A stretch of 64,000 bases of DNA from assembly GCF_015672735.1 (NCBI RefSeq), contig NZ_JADABY010000006.1, forward strand, positions 62,001-126,000. The letters are read 5' to 3'. Shown here piece after piece: positions 19,983-28,432 of the stretch. The DNA comes from Citrobacter sp. Res13-Sevr-PEB04-36. Lineage in GTDB: Bacteria; Pseudomonadota; Gammaproteobacteria; Enterobacterales; Enterobacteriaceae. Made by a program: the position numbers and the translations under genes. Every line of letters begins with the position of its first letter. Position 1 is the first letter of the stretch. Under the pieces are notes generated by a model, which was not told the DNA's origin, ran no database searches, and saw only the letters and a program-made list of their open reading frames with translations.

Positions 19983-21398
19983 TTACTCATCGTCATACTG
20001 TGGTCCGGCATAATTATCGAAGCGTGACCACTGGCCGTTAAACGTCAGGCGCACCGTACCGATTGGGCCGTTACGTTGCTTACCAATAATAATTTCCGCG
20101 ATGCCTTTTAAGTCGCTGTTTTCGTGATAAACCTCGTCACGATAAATAAACATGATTAAGTCGGCATCCTGCTCGATAGACCCCGATTCACGGAGATCCG
20201 AGTTGACCGGACGCTTGTCGGCGCGTTGTTCCAGAGAGCGGTTAAGCTGCGACAGCGCCACCACCGGCACATGAAGTTCTTTTGCTAATGATTTCAGCGA
20301 GCGCGAAATTTCAGCAATTTCCAGCGTACGGTTGTCGGAGAGCGACGGCACCCGCATCAGCTGCAGGTAGTCGATCATAATCAGTCCGATACCGCCGTGT
20401 TCACGGGCGATACGGCGTGCGCGCGAACGCACTTCCGTTGGCGTCAGACCGGAGGAGTCATCAATGTAGATGTTTCGTTTCTCCAGTAAGATCCCCATGG
20501 TGCCGGAAATTCGCGCCCAGTCTTCGTCATCCAGTTGACCGGTACGGATTTTAGTCTGGTCTACACGCGACAGCGATGCCAGACAACGCATCATGATCTG
20601 TTCTGAGGGCATTTCAAGACTAAAGATAAGCACTGGCTTATCCTGCAACATCGCCGCATTTTCGACGAGGTTCATCGCAAACGTCGTTTTCCCCATCGAC
20701 GGACGCGCAGCGACGATAATCAGGTCTGACGGCTGTAGACCAGCGGTCTTTTTGTTGAGGTCATCATAGCCGGTATTCACCCCGGTGACGCCGTCATGAG
20801 GCTGCTGGAAAAGCTGTTCGATGCGCGCGACGGTGGCGTCGAGCACCTCGGTAATATTTTTTGGGCCTTCGTCTTTATTGGCGCGACTTTCGGCAATTTT
20901 AAAGACGCGGGATTCCGCGAGATCCAGCAGGTCTTCACTGGAACGCCCTTGCGGATCAAAACCGGCCTCAGCGATTTCATGGGCTACTGAAATCATGTCG
21001 CGGACTACGGCACGTTCGCGGACGATATCCGCATAGGCGCTTATGTTCGCCGCACTTGGCGTATTTTTAGATAACTCAGCCAGGTAAGCAAAACCGCCGA
21101 CGCTGTCGAGTTGTCCCTGCACTTCCAGCGACTCGGCCAGGGTTATCAGATCGATGGGTTTGCCCATCTCCTGCAGACGGTGCATTTCGGTGAAGATATG
21201 CCGATGTGGACGGGTGTAAAAATCTTCCGCAACGACACGCTCGGCAACATCGTCCCAGCGTTCGTTATCCAGCATTAAACCGCCCAACACCGACTGTTCC
21301 GCTTCAATCGAGTGCGGCGGTACTTTCAGCCCGGCGACCTGCAGATCGCGGTCACGAGCATCAGTCTGTTGTTTGTTGAAGGGTTTATTTCCTGCCAT
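19983..21398 (-). CDS. dnaB: Replicative DNA helicase DnaB
   Basis: 471 residues. N-terminal primase-interacting domain (about 25-170: PPHSIEAEQSVLGGLML), linker helix, then a RecA-like motor with Walker A AARPSMGKTTFA (about 228-239), Walker B IGLIMIDYLQLM and arginine-finger region SLEQRADKRPVNSDLRES. Hexameric 5'-3' helicase at the replication fork. No intein. Divergent from qorA with only 61 bases between starts. Confidence 0.99.
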   Translation of the reverse strand: MAGNKPFNKQQTDARDRDLQVAGLKVPPHSIEAEQSVLGGLMLDNERWDDVAERVVAEDFYTRPHRHIFTEMHRLQEMGKPIDLITLAESLEVQGQLDSVGGFAYLAELSKNTPSAANISAYADIVRERAVVRDMISVAHEIAEAGFDPQGRSSEDLLDLAESRVFKIAESRANKDEGPKNITEVLDATVARIEQLFQQPHDGVTGVNTGYDDLNKKTAGLQPSDLIIVAARPSMGKTTFAMNLVENAAMLQDKPVLIFSLEMPSEQIMMRCLASLSRVDQTKIRTGQLDDEDWARISGTMGILLEKRNIYIDDSSGLTPTEVRSRARRIAREHGGIGLIMIDYLQLMRVPSLSDNRTLEIAEISRSLKSLAKELHVPVVALSQLNRSLEQRADKRPVNSDLRESGSIEQDADLIMFIYRDEVYHENSDLKGIAEIIIGKQRNGPIGTVRLTFNGQWSRFDNYAGPQYDDE

Positions 21399-21459
21399 AG
21401 TGAATGGAGTTACCGAGATAATGATTGGGTCGAAAGATTACCACATTTCTGGAGGAAGC

Positions 21460-22443
21460 ATGGCAACACGTATTGAATTTCACAAGCACGGCGGCCCTGA
21501 CGTACTGAAGGCTGTGGACTTTACGCCCGTTGATCCGGCCGAGCATGAAATCCAGGTCGAAAACAAAGCGATTGGCATCAACTATATCGATACCTACATC
21601 CGCAGCGGACTGTACCCGCCCCCTTCTCTGCCCAGCGGACTCGGCACCGAAGCGGCCGGCGTGGTTAGCAAAGTCGGTAGCAAAGTAACCCACATCAGCG
21701 TTGGCGATCGCGTGGTCTACGCCCAATCTATGCTCGGCGCCTACAGTTCCGTACATAATGTCCCCGCCGATAAAGCCGCCATTTTACCGGATGCCATCTC
21801 GTTTGAGCAGGCGGCCGCGTCCTACCTGAAAGGGTTAACCGTTTTCTATCTGTTGCGTAAAACCTATGAAATCCAGCCTGATGAGCCGTTTCTATTCCAT
21901 GCCGCCGCAGGCGGCGTCGGTCTGATTGCCTGCCAGTGGGCAAAAGCGTTGGGGGCGAAGTTAATTGGCACCGTCGGCAATGCGCAAAAGGCGCAAATTG
22001 CATTGCAGGCCGGCGCATGGCAGATGATTAACTATCGCGAAGAGAGCATTGTCGAACGGGTTAAAGAAATTACGGGCGGTAAAAAAGTCCGGGTTGTTTA
22101 TGACTCGGTGGGTAAAGACACCTGGGAAGCCTCACTGGACTGCCTGCAACGCCGGGGATTGATGGTAAGTTTTGGTAATTCTTCCGGACCGGTGACCGGC
22201 GTTAACTTAGGTATTTTGAACCAAAAAGGTTCTCTGTATGCCACCCGCCCTTCTCTGCAAGGTTACATCACCAACCGCCATGAATTGACCGAAGCCAGTA
22301 ATGAGCTGTTTTCACTGATTGCCAGCGGCGTGATTAAAGTCGATATCGCGCAAGGTCAGACGTTTGCGTTAAAAGATGCCCAGCGAGCGCATGAAGTACT
22401 GGAAAGCCGGGCCACGCAGGGCTCGAGTTTGCTGATCCCATAA
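21460..22443 (+). CDS. qorA: NADPH:quinone oxidoreductase QorA
   Basis: 327 residues from the ATG at 21460 preceded by TCTGGAGGAAGC; an in-frame upstream ATG at 21373 would overlap dnaB. Zinc-independent member of the MDR superfamily (zeta-crystallin type). Nucleotide-binding motif AAGGVGLIACQWAKAL at about residues 150-165. Reduces quinones with NADPH in the cytoplasm. Followed by an ERIC and then a strong terminator, so the ERIC is transcribed in its 3' untranslated region. Confidence 0.96.
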   Translation: MATRIEFHKHGGPDVLKAVDFTPVDPAEHEIQVENKAIGINYIDTYIRSGLYPPPSLPSGLGTEAAGVVSKVGSKVTHISVGDRVVYAQSMLGAYSSVHNVPADKAAILPDAISFEQAAASYLKGLTVFYLLRKTYEIQPDEPFLFHAAAGGVGLIACQWAKALGAKLIGTVGNAQKAQIALQAGAWQMINYREESIVERVKEITGGKKVRVVYDSVGKDTWEASLDCLQRRGLMVSFGNSSGPVTGVNLGILNQKGSLYATRPSLQGYITNRHELTEASNELFSLIASGVIKVDIAQGQTFALKDAQRAHEVLESRATQGSSLLIP

Positions 22444-22453
22444 TGCTCCGACT

Positions 22454-22577
22454 TCCCCTAAATAATTCAAACCGCAGGAAGGCGGCAATTGAATGAATCC
22501 CCAGGAGCTTACTGGAGTAAGTGACTGGGGTGAATGAAAGCAGCCAACACACCTGCGGTTTGAATTATGACGGGGAA
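22454..22577. repeat. ERIC element downstream of qorA
   Basis: Near-complete 124-bp ERIC: CCCTAAATAATTCAAAC left end, AATCCCCAGGAGCTTAC, AGTAAGTGACTGGGGTGA core, and GGTTTGAATTATGACGGGG right end; palindromic overall. Confidence 0.95.
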
Positions 22578-22588
22578 AGAAAGAATTA

Positions 22589-22617
22589 GGGCTTCCCGCA
22601 GGAAGCCCTTTCTTTTT
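22589..22617 (+). terminator. Rho-independent terminator of qorA
   Basis: GGGCTTCC-CGCA-GGAAGCCC followed by TTTCTTTTTTT. The remaining 125 bases to pspG show no feature I can name. Confidence 0.93.
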
Positions 22618-22744
22618 TTAGTTCGGCTGTATGTAGGGTACAGCTCGATGAATTTGTTAACCGCGCAATAGTGACAGATTTGATAATCAATTCCTATTTG
22701 GTTCTAAGGGCAATGTTGCAGGTTGTGACGAACCACTCAATACC

Positions 22745-22987
22745 TTAGTAAAACCGGCGGCTATTGCGCTGATACTGTGGGACTTTTGGCGCTTTTATGG
22801 CCTTGATAACCCACACTACAGCGACAGCCAGTAGCAACCATGGCAAGAGTTTAATCATCAACGCAAACATGCCGCCGAGGAACATCACGGCAGTCGCCAC
22901 CATCAGCGCGGCCAGAATCCCCAACAGTGACACGCCGGTGACCATCAGCATGACAAAAAAGCCAATCACAAAAAGTAGTTCCAGCAT
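22745..22987 (-). CDS. pspG: Phage shock protein G
   Basis: 80 residues, two or three hydrophobic segments (LLFVIGFFVMLMVTGVSLLG, and LLPWLLLAVAVVWVI) and the basic tail KAPKVPQYQRNSRRFY, matching E. coli PspG (YjbO) with a slightly different tail. Inner-membrane effector of the Psp envelope-stress response, active in the proton-motive-force stress regulon. Sits between qorA and dusA as in K-12. A sigma-54 promoter 25-50 bases upstream fits PspF control. Confidence 0.95.
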   Translation of the reverse strand: MLELLFVIGFFVMLMVTGVSLLGILAALMVATAVMFLGGMFALMIKLLPWLLLAVAVVWVIKAIKAPKVPQYQRNSRRFY

Positions 22988-23022
22988 GATGCTCTCCCAT
23001 AATGAATTTCTGCTTAATCCAT

Positions 23023-23038
23023 TACAAAAATCATGCCA
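23023..23038 (-). promoter_or_regulatory. Sigma-54 promoter of pspG
   Basis: On the minus strand TGGCATG-ATTT-TTGTA agrees with TGGCACG-N4-TTGCA; transcription should begin near 23011, 24 bases before the pspG start. PspF is the known activator. Confidence 0.85.
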
Positions 23039-23120
23039 AAATTAATACATTGATTTATAAAGAAAACGCCCCGCGACAGTGCGCAAGGCGTGGTGAAATT
23101 GACTAACTTTTGGTGAATAA

Positions 23121-24119
23121 TTAACGTTTATCTGCCACCAGCTTTAACGCATGTTCCAGCACGTTGATATCCGCGCCAGCTTTGTGCGCATTTTCGCTCA
23201 GGTAACGACGCCACTGACGCGCGCCCGGAATGCCCTGGAATAACCCCAGCATATGACGGGTAATATGTCCCAGATACGTTCCCTGGCTCAGTTCCCGTTC
23301 AATATACGGGTACATGGCACGCACCACGGCAACAGGATCCACGTCGGCGCCCGTTGAACCAAAAATTTCGCGATCCACGGACGCCAGAATACCTGGGTTT
23401 TGATAGGCTTCACGCCCCACCATCACGCCGTCCATATGATCAAGGTGCGCTTTCGCTTCTTCCAGCGATTTAATGCCGCCATTGATCGACATGGTCAGCT
23501 GCGGGAAATCGCGCTTCAGCTGATATACACGTTCATAATCCAACGGCGGGATCTCACGGTTTTCTTTCGGACTCAGCCCGGAGAGCCAGGCCTTGCGCGC
23601 ATGGATGATAAACATCTCACATTCCCCTTTGCTGGAGACCGTGTTGATGAAATCACACAGAAATTCGTAGCTGTCCTGGTCATCAATGCCAATACGAGTT
23701 TTGACCGTGACCGGAATCGACACCACATCACGCATCGCCTTAATGCAATCAGCAACCAGCTGTGCATTGCCCATCAGGCAGGCACCAAACATCCCGTTCT
23801 GTACGCGGTCAGAGGGGCAGCCCACGTTGAGGTTTATCTCGTCATAACCCCGCGCTTCCGCCAGCTTCGCGCACTGAGCCAGTGCAGCCGGGTCGCTACC
23901 GCCAAGCTGTAAGGCTATTGGATGCTCTTCGTCGCTATACGCCAGATAGTCGCCTTTACCATGAATGATTGCCCCGGTGGTCACCATCTCCGTATAGAGC
24001 AGCGTCTGGCTGGACAGTAAGCGTAAAAAGTAGCGGCAGTGTCTGTCCGTCCAGTCGAGCATCGGCGCGATAGAAAAACGATGAGCAGGAAAAGCGGTGG
24101 ACTGAGATTCAGGCAGCAT
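23121..24119 (-). CDS. dusA: tRNA-dihydrouridine(20/20a) synthase DusA
   Basis: 332 residues. FMN-dependent TIM barrel (1-245) with [16 protein letters not shown], the catalytic cysteine in [20 protein letters not shown], and phosphate-binding segments SINGGIKS and [12 protein letters not shown], followed by a helical tRNA-binding domain. Reduces uridine to dihydrouridine at positions 20/20a of tRNA. Monocistronic in appearance. Confidence 0.97.
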   Translation of the reverse strand: MLPESQSTAFPAHRFSIAPMLDWTDRHCRYFLRLLSSQTLLYTEMVTTGAIIHGKGDYLAYSDEEHPIALQLGGSDPAALAQCAKLAEARGYDEINLNVGCPSDRVQNGMFGACLMGNAQLVADCIKAMRDVVSIPVTVKTRIGIDDQDSYEFLCDFINTVSSKGECEMFIIHARKAWLSGLSPKENREIPPLDYERVYQLKRDFPQLTMSINGGIKSLEEAKAHLDHMDGVMVGREAYQNPGILASVDREIFGSTGADVDPVAVVRAMYPYIERELSQGTYLGHITRHMLGLFQGIPGARQWRRYLSENAHKAGADINVLEHALKLVADKR

Positions 24120-24169
24120 GGCGAATAATTAAGCATCCGGTTAAAAATGGGGCGCCACTATAGCATAGA

Positions 24170-24199
24170 CCGCGACGATAGTGAGCCACATCGTCGCGG
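24170..24199. terminator. Hairpin between the cupin gene and dusA
   Basis: Perfect 10-bp stem CCGCGACGAT/ATCGTCGCGG with a 10-base loop just past the cupin stop (minus strand). It has no T run, so it may be a Rho-type or mRNA-stabilising structure rather than an intrinsic terminator. Confidence 0.6.
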
Positions 24200-24210
24200 A
24201 TCTCCTCACG

Positions 24211-24699
24211 CTATTTCGCCCCGGGCTTTCCATCGTGGGAACCAAAAAACTGCGGTGGATGATCTACCCAGCGATCTTCTCGCGTGGCCGCATACACCGG
24301 GTTGAGTGGGTAATAGATACGGTTGAATTTTTTATTCGCCTCGCCAACCACCAGCAGTCGCACCTCTTCACTGGTGTTGTTGATAAAGGTGTGACACACA
24401 CCGGTTCCCGCCGGAAAGCCAACGCTGTCGCCCGGCTCAAGTTTCCATAAGTAACCGTTAATCCAGGCCTCCGGATACCCTTCCAGCACGTAGATAAACT
24501 CTTCTTCGTCGCTTTCAGCGTGAGGATATGACGTGCGACGCCCTGGAGGCAGGCGTTCATGGTGAATGCCGAGGCGACCCAAGCCCAGCTTGCGAGCAAG
24601 CGGCGCACCGATAGAAAACAGCTCATCGCTGCCTGGATAGGTGGAGTCGTCAGCCCCCTCCACCTCACGCCAGTGGCGAATACAGTCCGGTCTTTTCAT
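24211..24699 (-). CDS. Cupin-domain protein
   Basis: 162 residues from the ATG at 24699 (MKRPDCIRHW); the frame runs upstream but the extra 13 residues are not typical. Single cupin barrel: motif 1 PGRRTSYPHAESDEEEFIYV, with His and Glu metal ligands, and motif 2 VGFPAGTGVCHTFIN. Related proteins are metal-dependent isomerases, dioxygenases or sugar-binding proteins; the substrate cannot be inferred. This gene is not in the K-12 dusA-zur interval, so it is an accessory insertion or was lost from K-12. It is divergent from zur with a 117-base shared upstream region. Confidence 0.85.
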   Translation of the reverse strand: MKRPDCIRHWREVEGADDSTYPGSDELFSIGAPLARKLGLGRLGIHHERLPPGRRTSYPHAESDEEEFIYVLEGYPEAWINGYLWKLEPGDSVGFPAGTGVCHTFINNTSEEVRLLVVGEANKKFNRIYYPLNPVYAATREDRWVDHPPQFFGSHDGKPGAK

Positions 24700-24816
24700 T
24701 TTATATTTTCCAGTATTGCGATGCGTCAGGTATAGCACACGTCGGGGGATCTCGGCGTTTTATACAGAACATGATAAAGTAAGGGATTAACCTTCCACGC
24801 AAATCGAGGCGCTAAA

Positions 24817-25335
24817 ATGGAAAGAACCCCTACGCAGGAGTTGCTGGCTCACGCTGAAAAACTCTGTGCGCAACGTAACGTGCGACTCACGCCGCAACGC
24901 CTCGAAGTGCTGCGCCTGATGAGCCTCCAGGAAGGGGCGATCAGCGCCTATGACCTGCTGGATCTGTTGCGAGAAACCGAGCCACAGGCCAAGCCGCCAA
25001 CTGTTTATCGTGCGCTCGATTTTCTGCTCGAACAAGGTTTTGTCCACAAGGTGGAATCTACCAACAGCTACGTGCTCTGCCATCTGTTCGATCAGCCCAC
25101 CCACAGTTCAGCGATGTTCATTTGCGACCGCTGCGGCGTGGTGAAAGAAGAGTGTGCGGAAGGTGTGGAAGACATCATGCATGCGCTAGCGGCCAAAATG
25201 GGCTTTGCTCTGCGTCATAACGTAATTGAAGCGCATGGGCTGTGTCAGGTCTGTGTGGAAGTTGAAGCCTGCCGTCACCCTGGCGACTGCCAGCATGATC
25301 ATACGATTCAGGTAAAAAAGAAGGTCGGGCGTTAA
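24817..25335 (+). CDS. zur: Zinc uptake regulator Zur
   Basis: 172 residues, Fur family. Winged helix (about 1-90: VRLTPQRLEVLRLMSLQEGA, PPTVYRALDFLLEQGF), then the dimer/metal domain with structural zinc cysteines CDRCG and CQVC and the regulatory ligands in HALAAKMGFALRHNVIEAHG and the tail CRHPGDCQHDH. Represses znuABC and other zinc-uptake genes when zinc-loaded. Start ATG follows CGAGGCGCTAAA. Confidence 0.97.
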   Translation: MERTPTQELLAHAEKLCAQRNVRLTPQRLEVLRLMSLQEGAISAYDLLDLLRETEPQAKPPTVYRALDFLLEQGFVHKVESTNSYVLCHLFDQPTHSSAMFICDRCGVVKEECAEGVEDIMHALAAKMGFALRHNVIEAHGLCQVCVEVEACRHPGDCQHDHTIQVKKKVGR

Positions 25336-25379
25336 GCGAGAGAACGTACATCCTTGTACATTCAGGCGGGAGGGGATAA

Positions 25380-25589
25380 TTACCAACGGTAGTCGTTGCG
25401 GGTTTCCCAATCCTTCACTTCTTTCTCCGCCTGATCTTTCGCATAACCGTAACGTTCCTGGACTTTACCCACCAGTTGGTCACGCTTACCTTCAATGACC
25501 GTCATATCATCATCGGTCAGTTTGCCCCATTGCTCTTTCACTTTACCTTTCAACTGCTTCCAGTTACCACCGACTTCGTCTTTATTCAT
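25380..25589 (-). CDS. yjbJ: CsbD-family stress protein YjbJ
   Basis: 69 residues from the ATG at 25589 (MNKDEVGGNWKQLKGK), 8 bases after GAGG; another ATG lies one codon earlier. Charged four-helix CsbD-like protein with the motif GNWKQLKGKVKEQWGKLTDD. It is one of the most abundant stationary-phase proteins of E. coli and is sigma-S dependent there; molecular role unknown. Stands alone between zur and dinF. Confidence 0.95.
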   Translation of the reverse strand: MNKDEVGGNWKQLKGKVKEQWGKLTDDDMTVIEGKRDQLVGKVQERYGYAKDQAEKEVKDWETRNDYRW

Positions 25590-25725
25590 CATCAAATCCT
25601 CATCGTTAGGTTGTGAATAGCGAGAGTGCTGCGCCCAGGCATGCTATGTTTTTGCTGGACGTGAGAATAAGTGTAGTCAGTGATTCTGATATTTTTTTAT
25701 TATTCGGAATTTTTAACCATCCAGG

Positions 25726-27045
25726 TCAGGTAAACCAGGTACCATTTCGCCAGTGACGCCGCCAGATAAAGGCCAGCGAAAGCCCGCGCAGCGACAGAAA
25801 AACGGCGAGTGCCAGCCACAAGCCGTGGTTTCCCAGCAGCGGTAACGTGGATAAGGTTAATGCGAATCCCACAGCGGCAATCGCCATGCTATTACGCATT
25901 TCCGCAGCACGCGTTGCGCCAATAAACATGCCGTCCAACAGGTAACACCAGACACCCACCAGCGGTAACACCACCTGCCAGATCAGGTAACGATCGGCCA
26001 GGTGCTGAATCTGCGGCAGTGAGGTCAACGACGCAATAATGTGTTCGCCGAACAGGGCATAAACCAGCGAAAACAAAATAGCCACAATACCGGACTGCCG
26101 ACAGGCCGCCCGCCAGACGTCCAGTAACTGGCTACCATCTCGCGCCCCATAGGCCTGGCCCGAATGCGCTTCCACGGCATAGGCAAATCCATCCAGCGCG
26201 TAGGCGGTAAAGGTTAGCAGGGTCATCAGAACGGCATTAACCGCAATAATATCGCCTCCCAGACGAGCACCCAGCACCGTGATAGCGCCAAAACAGAGCT
26301 GCAGCAACAGCGAGCGCAGCATGATGTCACGGTTAAGCGCCATCAAACGGCGGAAGTTTCCACGCCATGACCGTTTCAGCATATCCAGAGAAACACCTCG
26401 CAGGTGGAGAACCTTGCGCACCATTAGCAGGCCAATTAACAACGTGGCATATTCGGCAATCACCGTCGCCAGCGCGGCGCCCTGCACGTTCATATGCAGC
26501 CCCATCACCAGCCATATATCGAGCACAATGTTGAGGATATTGCCGACAATCAGCAGGATCACCGGCGCCCGCGCGTACTGAACGCCCAGTAGCCAGCCGA
26601 GCAGCACCAGATTCGCCAGTGAGGCAGGCGCGCTGAGCCAACGGATTTCAAGGAAGCGCCGAGCCTGTTCCAGCACCGCTTCGCTCCCCCCCACGATGTG
26701 TAGCGCCAGATCGATAATCGGCGTGCGAAATAGCGCGATTACCGCCCCAGCCCCCAAGGCCAGAATCAGCGGTTGCACCAGCGCACGAGCCAGCGCCTGC
26801 GGATTTTTTGCGCCAAATGCCTGAGCCGTCAGGCCGGTGGTACTCATGCGTAAAAAGAGCAGTAGCATGAAGAGAAAACTGGTCGCCGTCGCCCCCACGG
26901 CGACACCACCCAGATAGACCGGGCTATCCAGATGACCAATCACAGCCGTATCTACCAGTCCCAGCAGGGGAACGGTGATATTGGAGAAAATCATTGGCAG
27001 GGCAAGGTGCCAGAGCGCTTTATCAGAGGAGGTAAAGAAAGGCAT
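25726..27045 (-). CDS. dinF: MATE-family exporter DinF
   Basis: 439 residues with twelve predicted helices in two MATE repeats (ALPMIFSNITVPLLGLVDTA; LLLQLCFGAITVLGARLGGD). A proton- or sodium-driven multidrug efflux protein. In E. coli it is DNA-damage-inducible through co-transcription with lexA; here lexA lies upstream on the same strand, but 130 bases with a REP pair separate the two, so read-through may be partial. Confidence 0.95.
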   Translation of the reverse strand: MPFFTSSDKALWHLALPMIFSNITVPLLGLVDTAVIGHLDSPVYLGGVAVGATATSFLFMLLLFLRMSTTGLTAQAFGAKNPQALARALVQPLILALGAGAVIALFRTPIIDLALHIVGGSEAVLEQARRFLEIRWLSAPASLANLVLLGWLLGVQYARAPVILLIVGNILNIVLDIWLVMGLHMNVQGAALATVIAEYATLLIGLLMVRKVLHLRGVSLDMLKRSWRGNFRRLMALNRDIMLRSLLLQLCFGAITVLGARLGGDIIAVNAVLMTLLTFTAYALDGFAYAVEAHSGQAYGARDGSQLLDVWRAACRQSGIVAILFSLVYALFGEHIIASLTSLPQIQHLADRYLIWQVVLPLVGVWCYLLDGMFIGATRAAEMRNSMAIAAVGFALTLSTLPLLGNHGLWLALAVFLSLRGLSLAFIWRRHWRNGTWFT

Positions 27046-27088
27046 ACAGGAGAGCCTGAGAAGACGTTAGACGTACTGAAAAAGTTGT

Positions 27089-27157
27089 GTAGGCCCGGTA
27101 TGCGTAACGCAACCGGGCACGTTGCCGGATGACGACGTAAACATCTTATCCGGCCAA
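27089..27157. repeat. REP pair in the lexA-dinF spacer
   Basis: GTAGGCCCGGTATGCG/CAACCGGGC and GCCGGATGACGACG/CATCTTATCCGGCC, inverted, inside an operon. It may lower dinF relative to lexA expression. Confidence 0.85.
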
Positions 27158-27175
27158 CAGGAAATCAACAGACCA

Positions 27176-27784
27176 TTACAGCCATTCGCCGTTACGGATA
27201 ACGCCGACGGCCAGTCCTTCAATGGTGAAATTCTGCTCACGCAGGTCGACAACGATCGGTTTAAATTCGCTGTTTTCTGGTAGGAGTTCGACTTTATTAC
27301 CCTGTTTTTTCAGCCGTTTAACCGTCACTTCATCATCGATACGGGCAACAACCACCTGGCCGTTGCGCACGTCCTGTGTTTTATGCACAGCCAGCAGATC
27401 GCCATCCATAATACCGATATCTTTCATCGACATACCGCTGACGCGCAGCAGGAAATCGGCATTAGGTTTGAACAGAGAAGGATCAACCTGATAGTGACCT
27501 TCGATGTGCTGTTGTGCCAGAAGCGGTTCACCTGCAGCAACGCGGCCTACAAGCGGTAATCCTACTTCTTCTTCGTGCAGCAGACGAATACCACGCGATG
27601 CGCCAGAGACGATTTCGAGCACCCCTTTACGCGCCAGCGCTTTAAGGTGTTCTTCAGCCGCGTTTGGGGAACGGAACCCCAAACGCTGCGCGATCTCCGC
27701 ACGCGTCGGTGGCATACCTGTCTGGCTGATGTGATCCCGAATGAGATCAAACACCTCTTGCTGCCTGGCCGTTAACGCTTTCAT
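27176..27784 (-). CDS. lexA: SOS repressor/protease LexA
   Basis: 202 residues. Winged helix 1-69 ([20 protein letters not shown] recognition region), then an S24 peptidase domain with the self-cleavage Ala-Gly bond in VAAGEP (84-85), nucleophile Ser119 in [11 protein letters not shown] and Lys156 in [14 protein letters not shown]. RecA filament stimulates autocleavage. Two operators lie directly upstream, so it is autoregulated. Confidence 0.99.
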   Translation of the reverse strand: MKALTARQQEVFDLIRDHISQTGMPPTRAEIAQRLGFRSPNAAEEHLKALARKGVLEIVSGASRGIRLLHEEEVGLPLVGRVAAGEPLLAQQHIEGHYQVDPSLFKPNADFLLRVSGMSMKDIGIMDGDLLAVHKTQDVRNGQVVVARIDDEVTVKRLKKQGNKVELLPENSEFKPIVVDLREQNFTIEGLAVGVIRNGEWL

Positions 27785-27792
27785 TCCGCCCC

Positions 27793-27829
27793 CTGGGTGT
27801 ATATACAGTTATGCTGTGAGTATATACAG
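27793..27829 (-). promoter_or_regulatory. Tandem LexA boxes upstream of lexA
   Basis: CTGGGTGTATATACAG (27793-27808) and CTGTGAGTATATACAG (27814-27829) both fit CTGT-N8-ACAG (first has CTGG), 21 bases apart, as in E. coli. Confidence 0.95.
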
Positions 27830-27893
27830 CTAAAGGTGATTTTGGAACCGCAAACTGCACAAAAAACAGGAGATTTATGAAGTTGTGGAATCC

Positions 27894-28262
27894 TTATCGA
27901 AAATGCGACCACAACAGGATGCCCCAGGTGATCAGGGCGACAAAAATAGACAGCAGAACGGCTGCAGACCCCATATCCTTTGCCCGACCGGAAAGTTCGT
28001 GATACTCCGATCCAATACGGTCGACCACCGCTTCAATAGCGCTATTTAAGATTTCAACGATCATCACCAGCATCACCGAGCCAATCAACAGCACGCGGGT
28101 AATGGCGTCAACATCTAGCCAGCAGGCGATGGCGACGCCCAGCAGTACGGCAACGCTTTCCTGACGAAATGCCGCTTCATTTATCCATGCAGCGCGAAAA
28201 CCTTTCCAGGAGTAGCCTGCAGCTTTGATAATTCGAGTGAATCCAGTGGTATTATTGGCCAT
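27894..28262 (-). CDS. dgkA: Diacylglycerol kinase DgkA
   Basis: 122 residues from ATG 28262 (MANNTTGFTR). Three membrane helices and the active-site stretch MIVEILNSAIEAVVDRIG with the catalytic glutamates, then YHELSGRAKDMGSAAV. Trimeric inner-membrane enzyme that phosphorylates diacylglycerol left from MDO and LPS modification. Upstream of lexA on the same strand, divergent from plsB across 170 bases. Confidence 0.97.
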   Translation of the reverse strand: MANNTTGFTRIIKAAGYSWKGFRAAWINEAAFRQESVAVLLGVAIACWLDVDAITRVLLIGSVMLVMIVEILNSAIEAVVDRIGSEYHELSGRAKDMGSAAVLLSIFVALITWGILLWSHFR

Positions 28263-28432
28263 CAAAAGAACCTTTTTACATTATTAGCGTCAATGTCATT
28301 ATAACGTTACCCCGTCTGTTACAGGGTGTGGCAAAGCAGCGCGAAGTATGACGGGATACACCAGAAATTCACTAAACTTTCTGATATCCTTGCAGCGCAT
28401 TTGCATTATTAACCAGAGGCTTTACATCGTTT

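Noticed and set aside
28318-28345. ERIC end upstream of plsB
   Set aside because: Only GAAGTATGACGGGATA resembles the ERIC terminus; no core or second arm is present, so I did not annotate a repeat.
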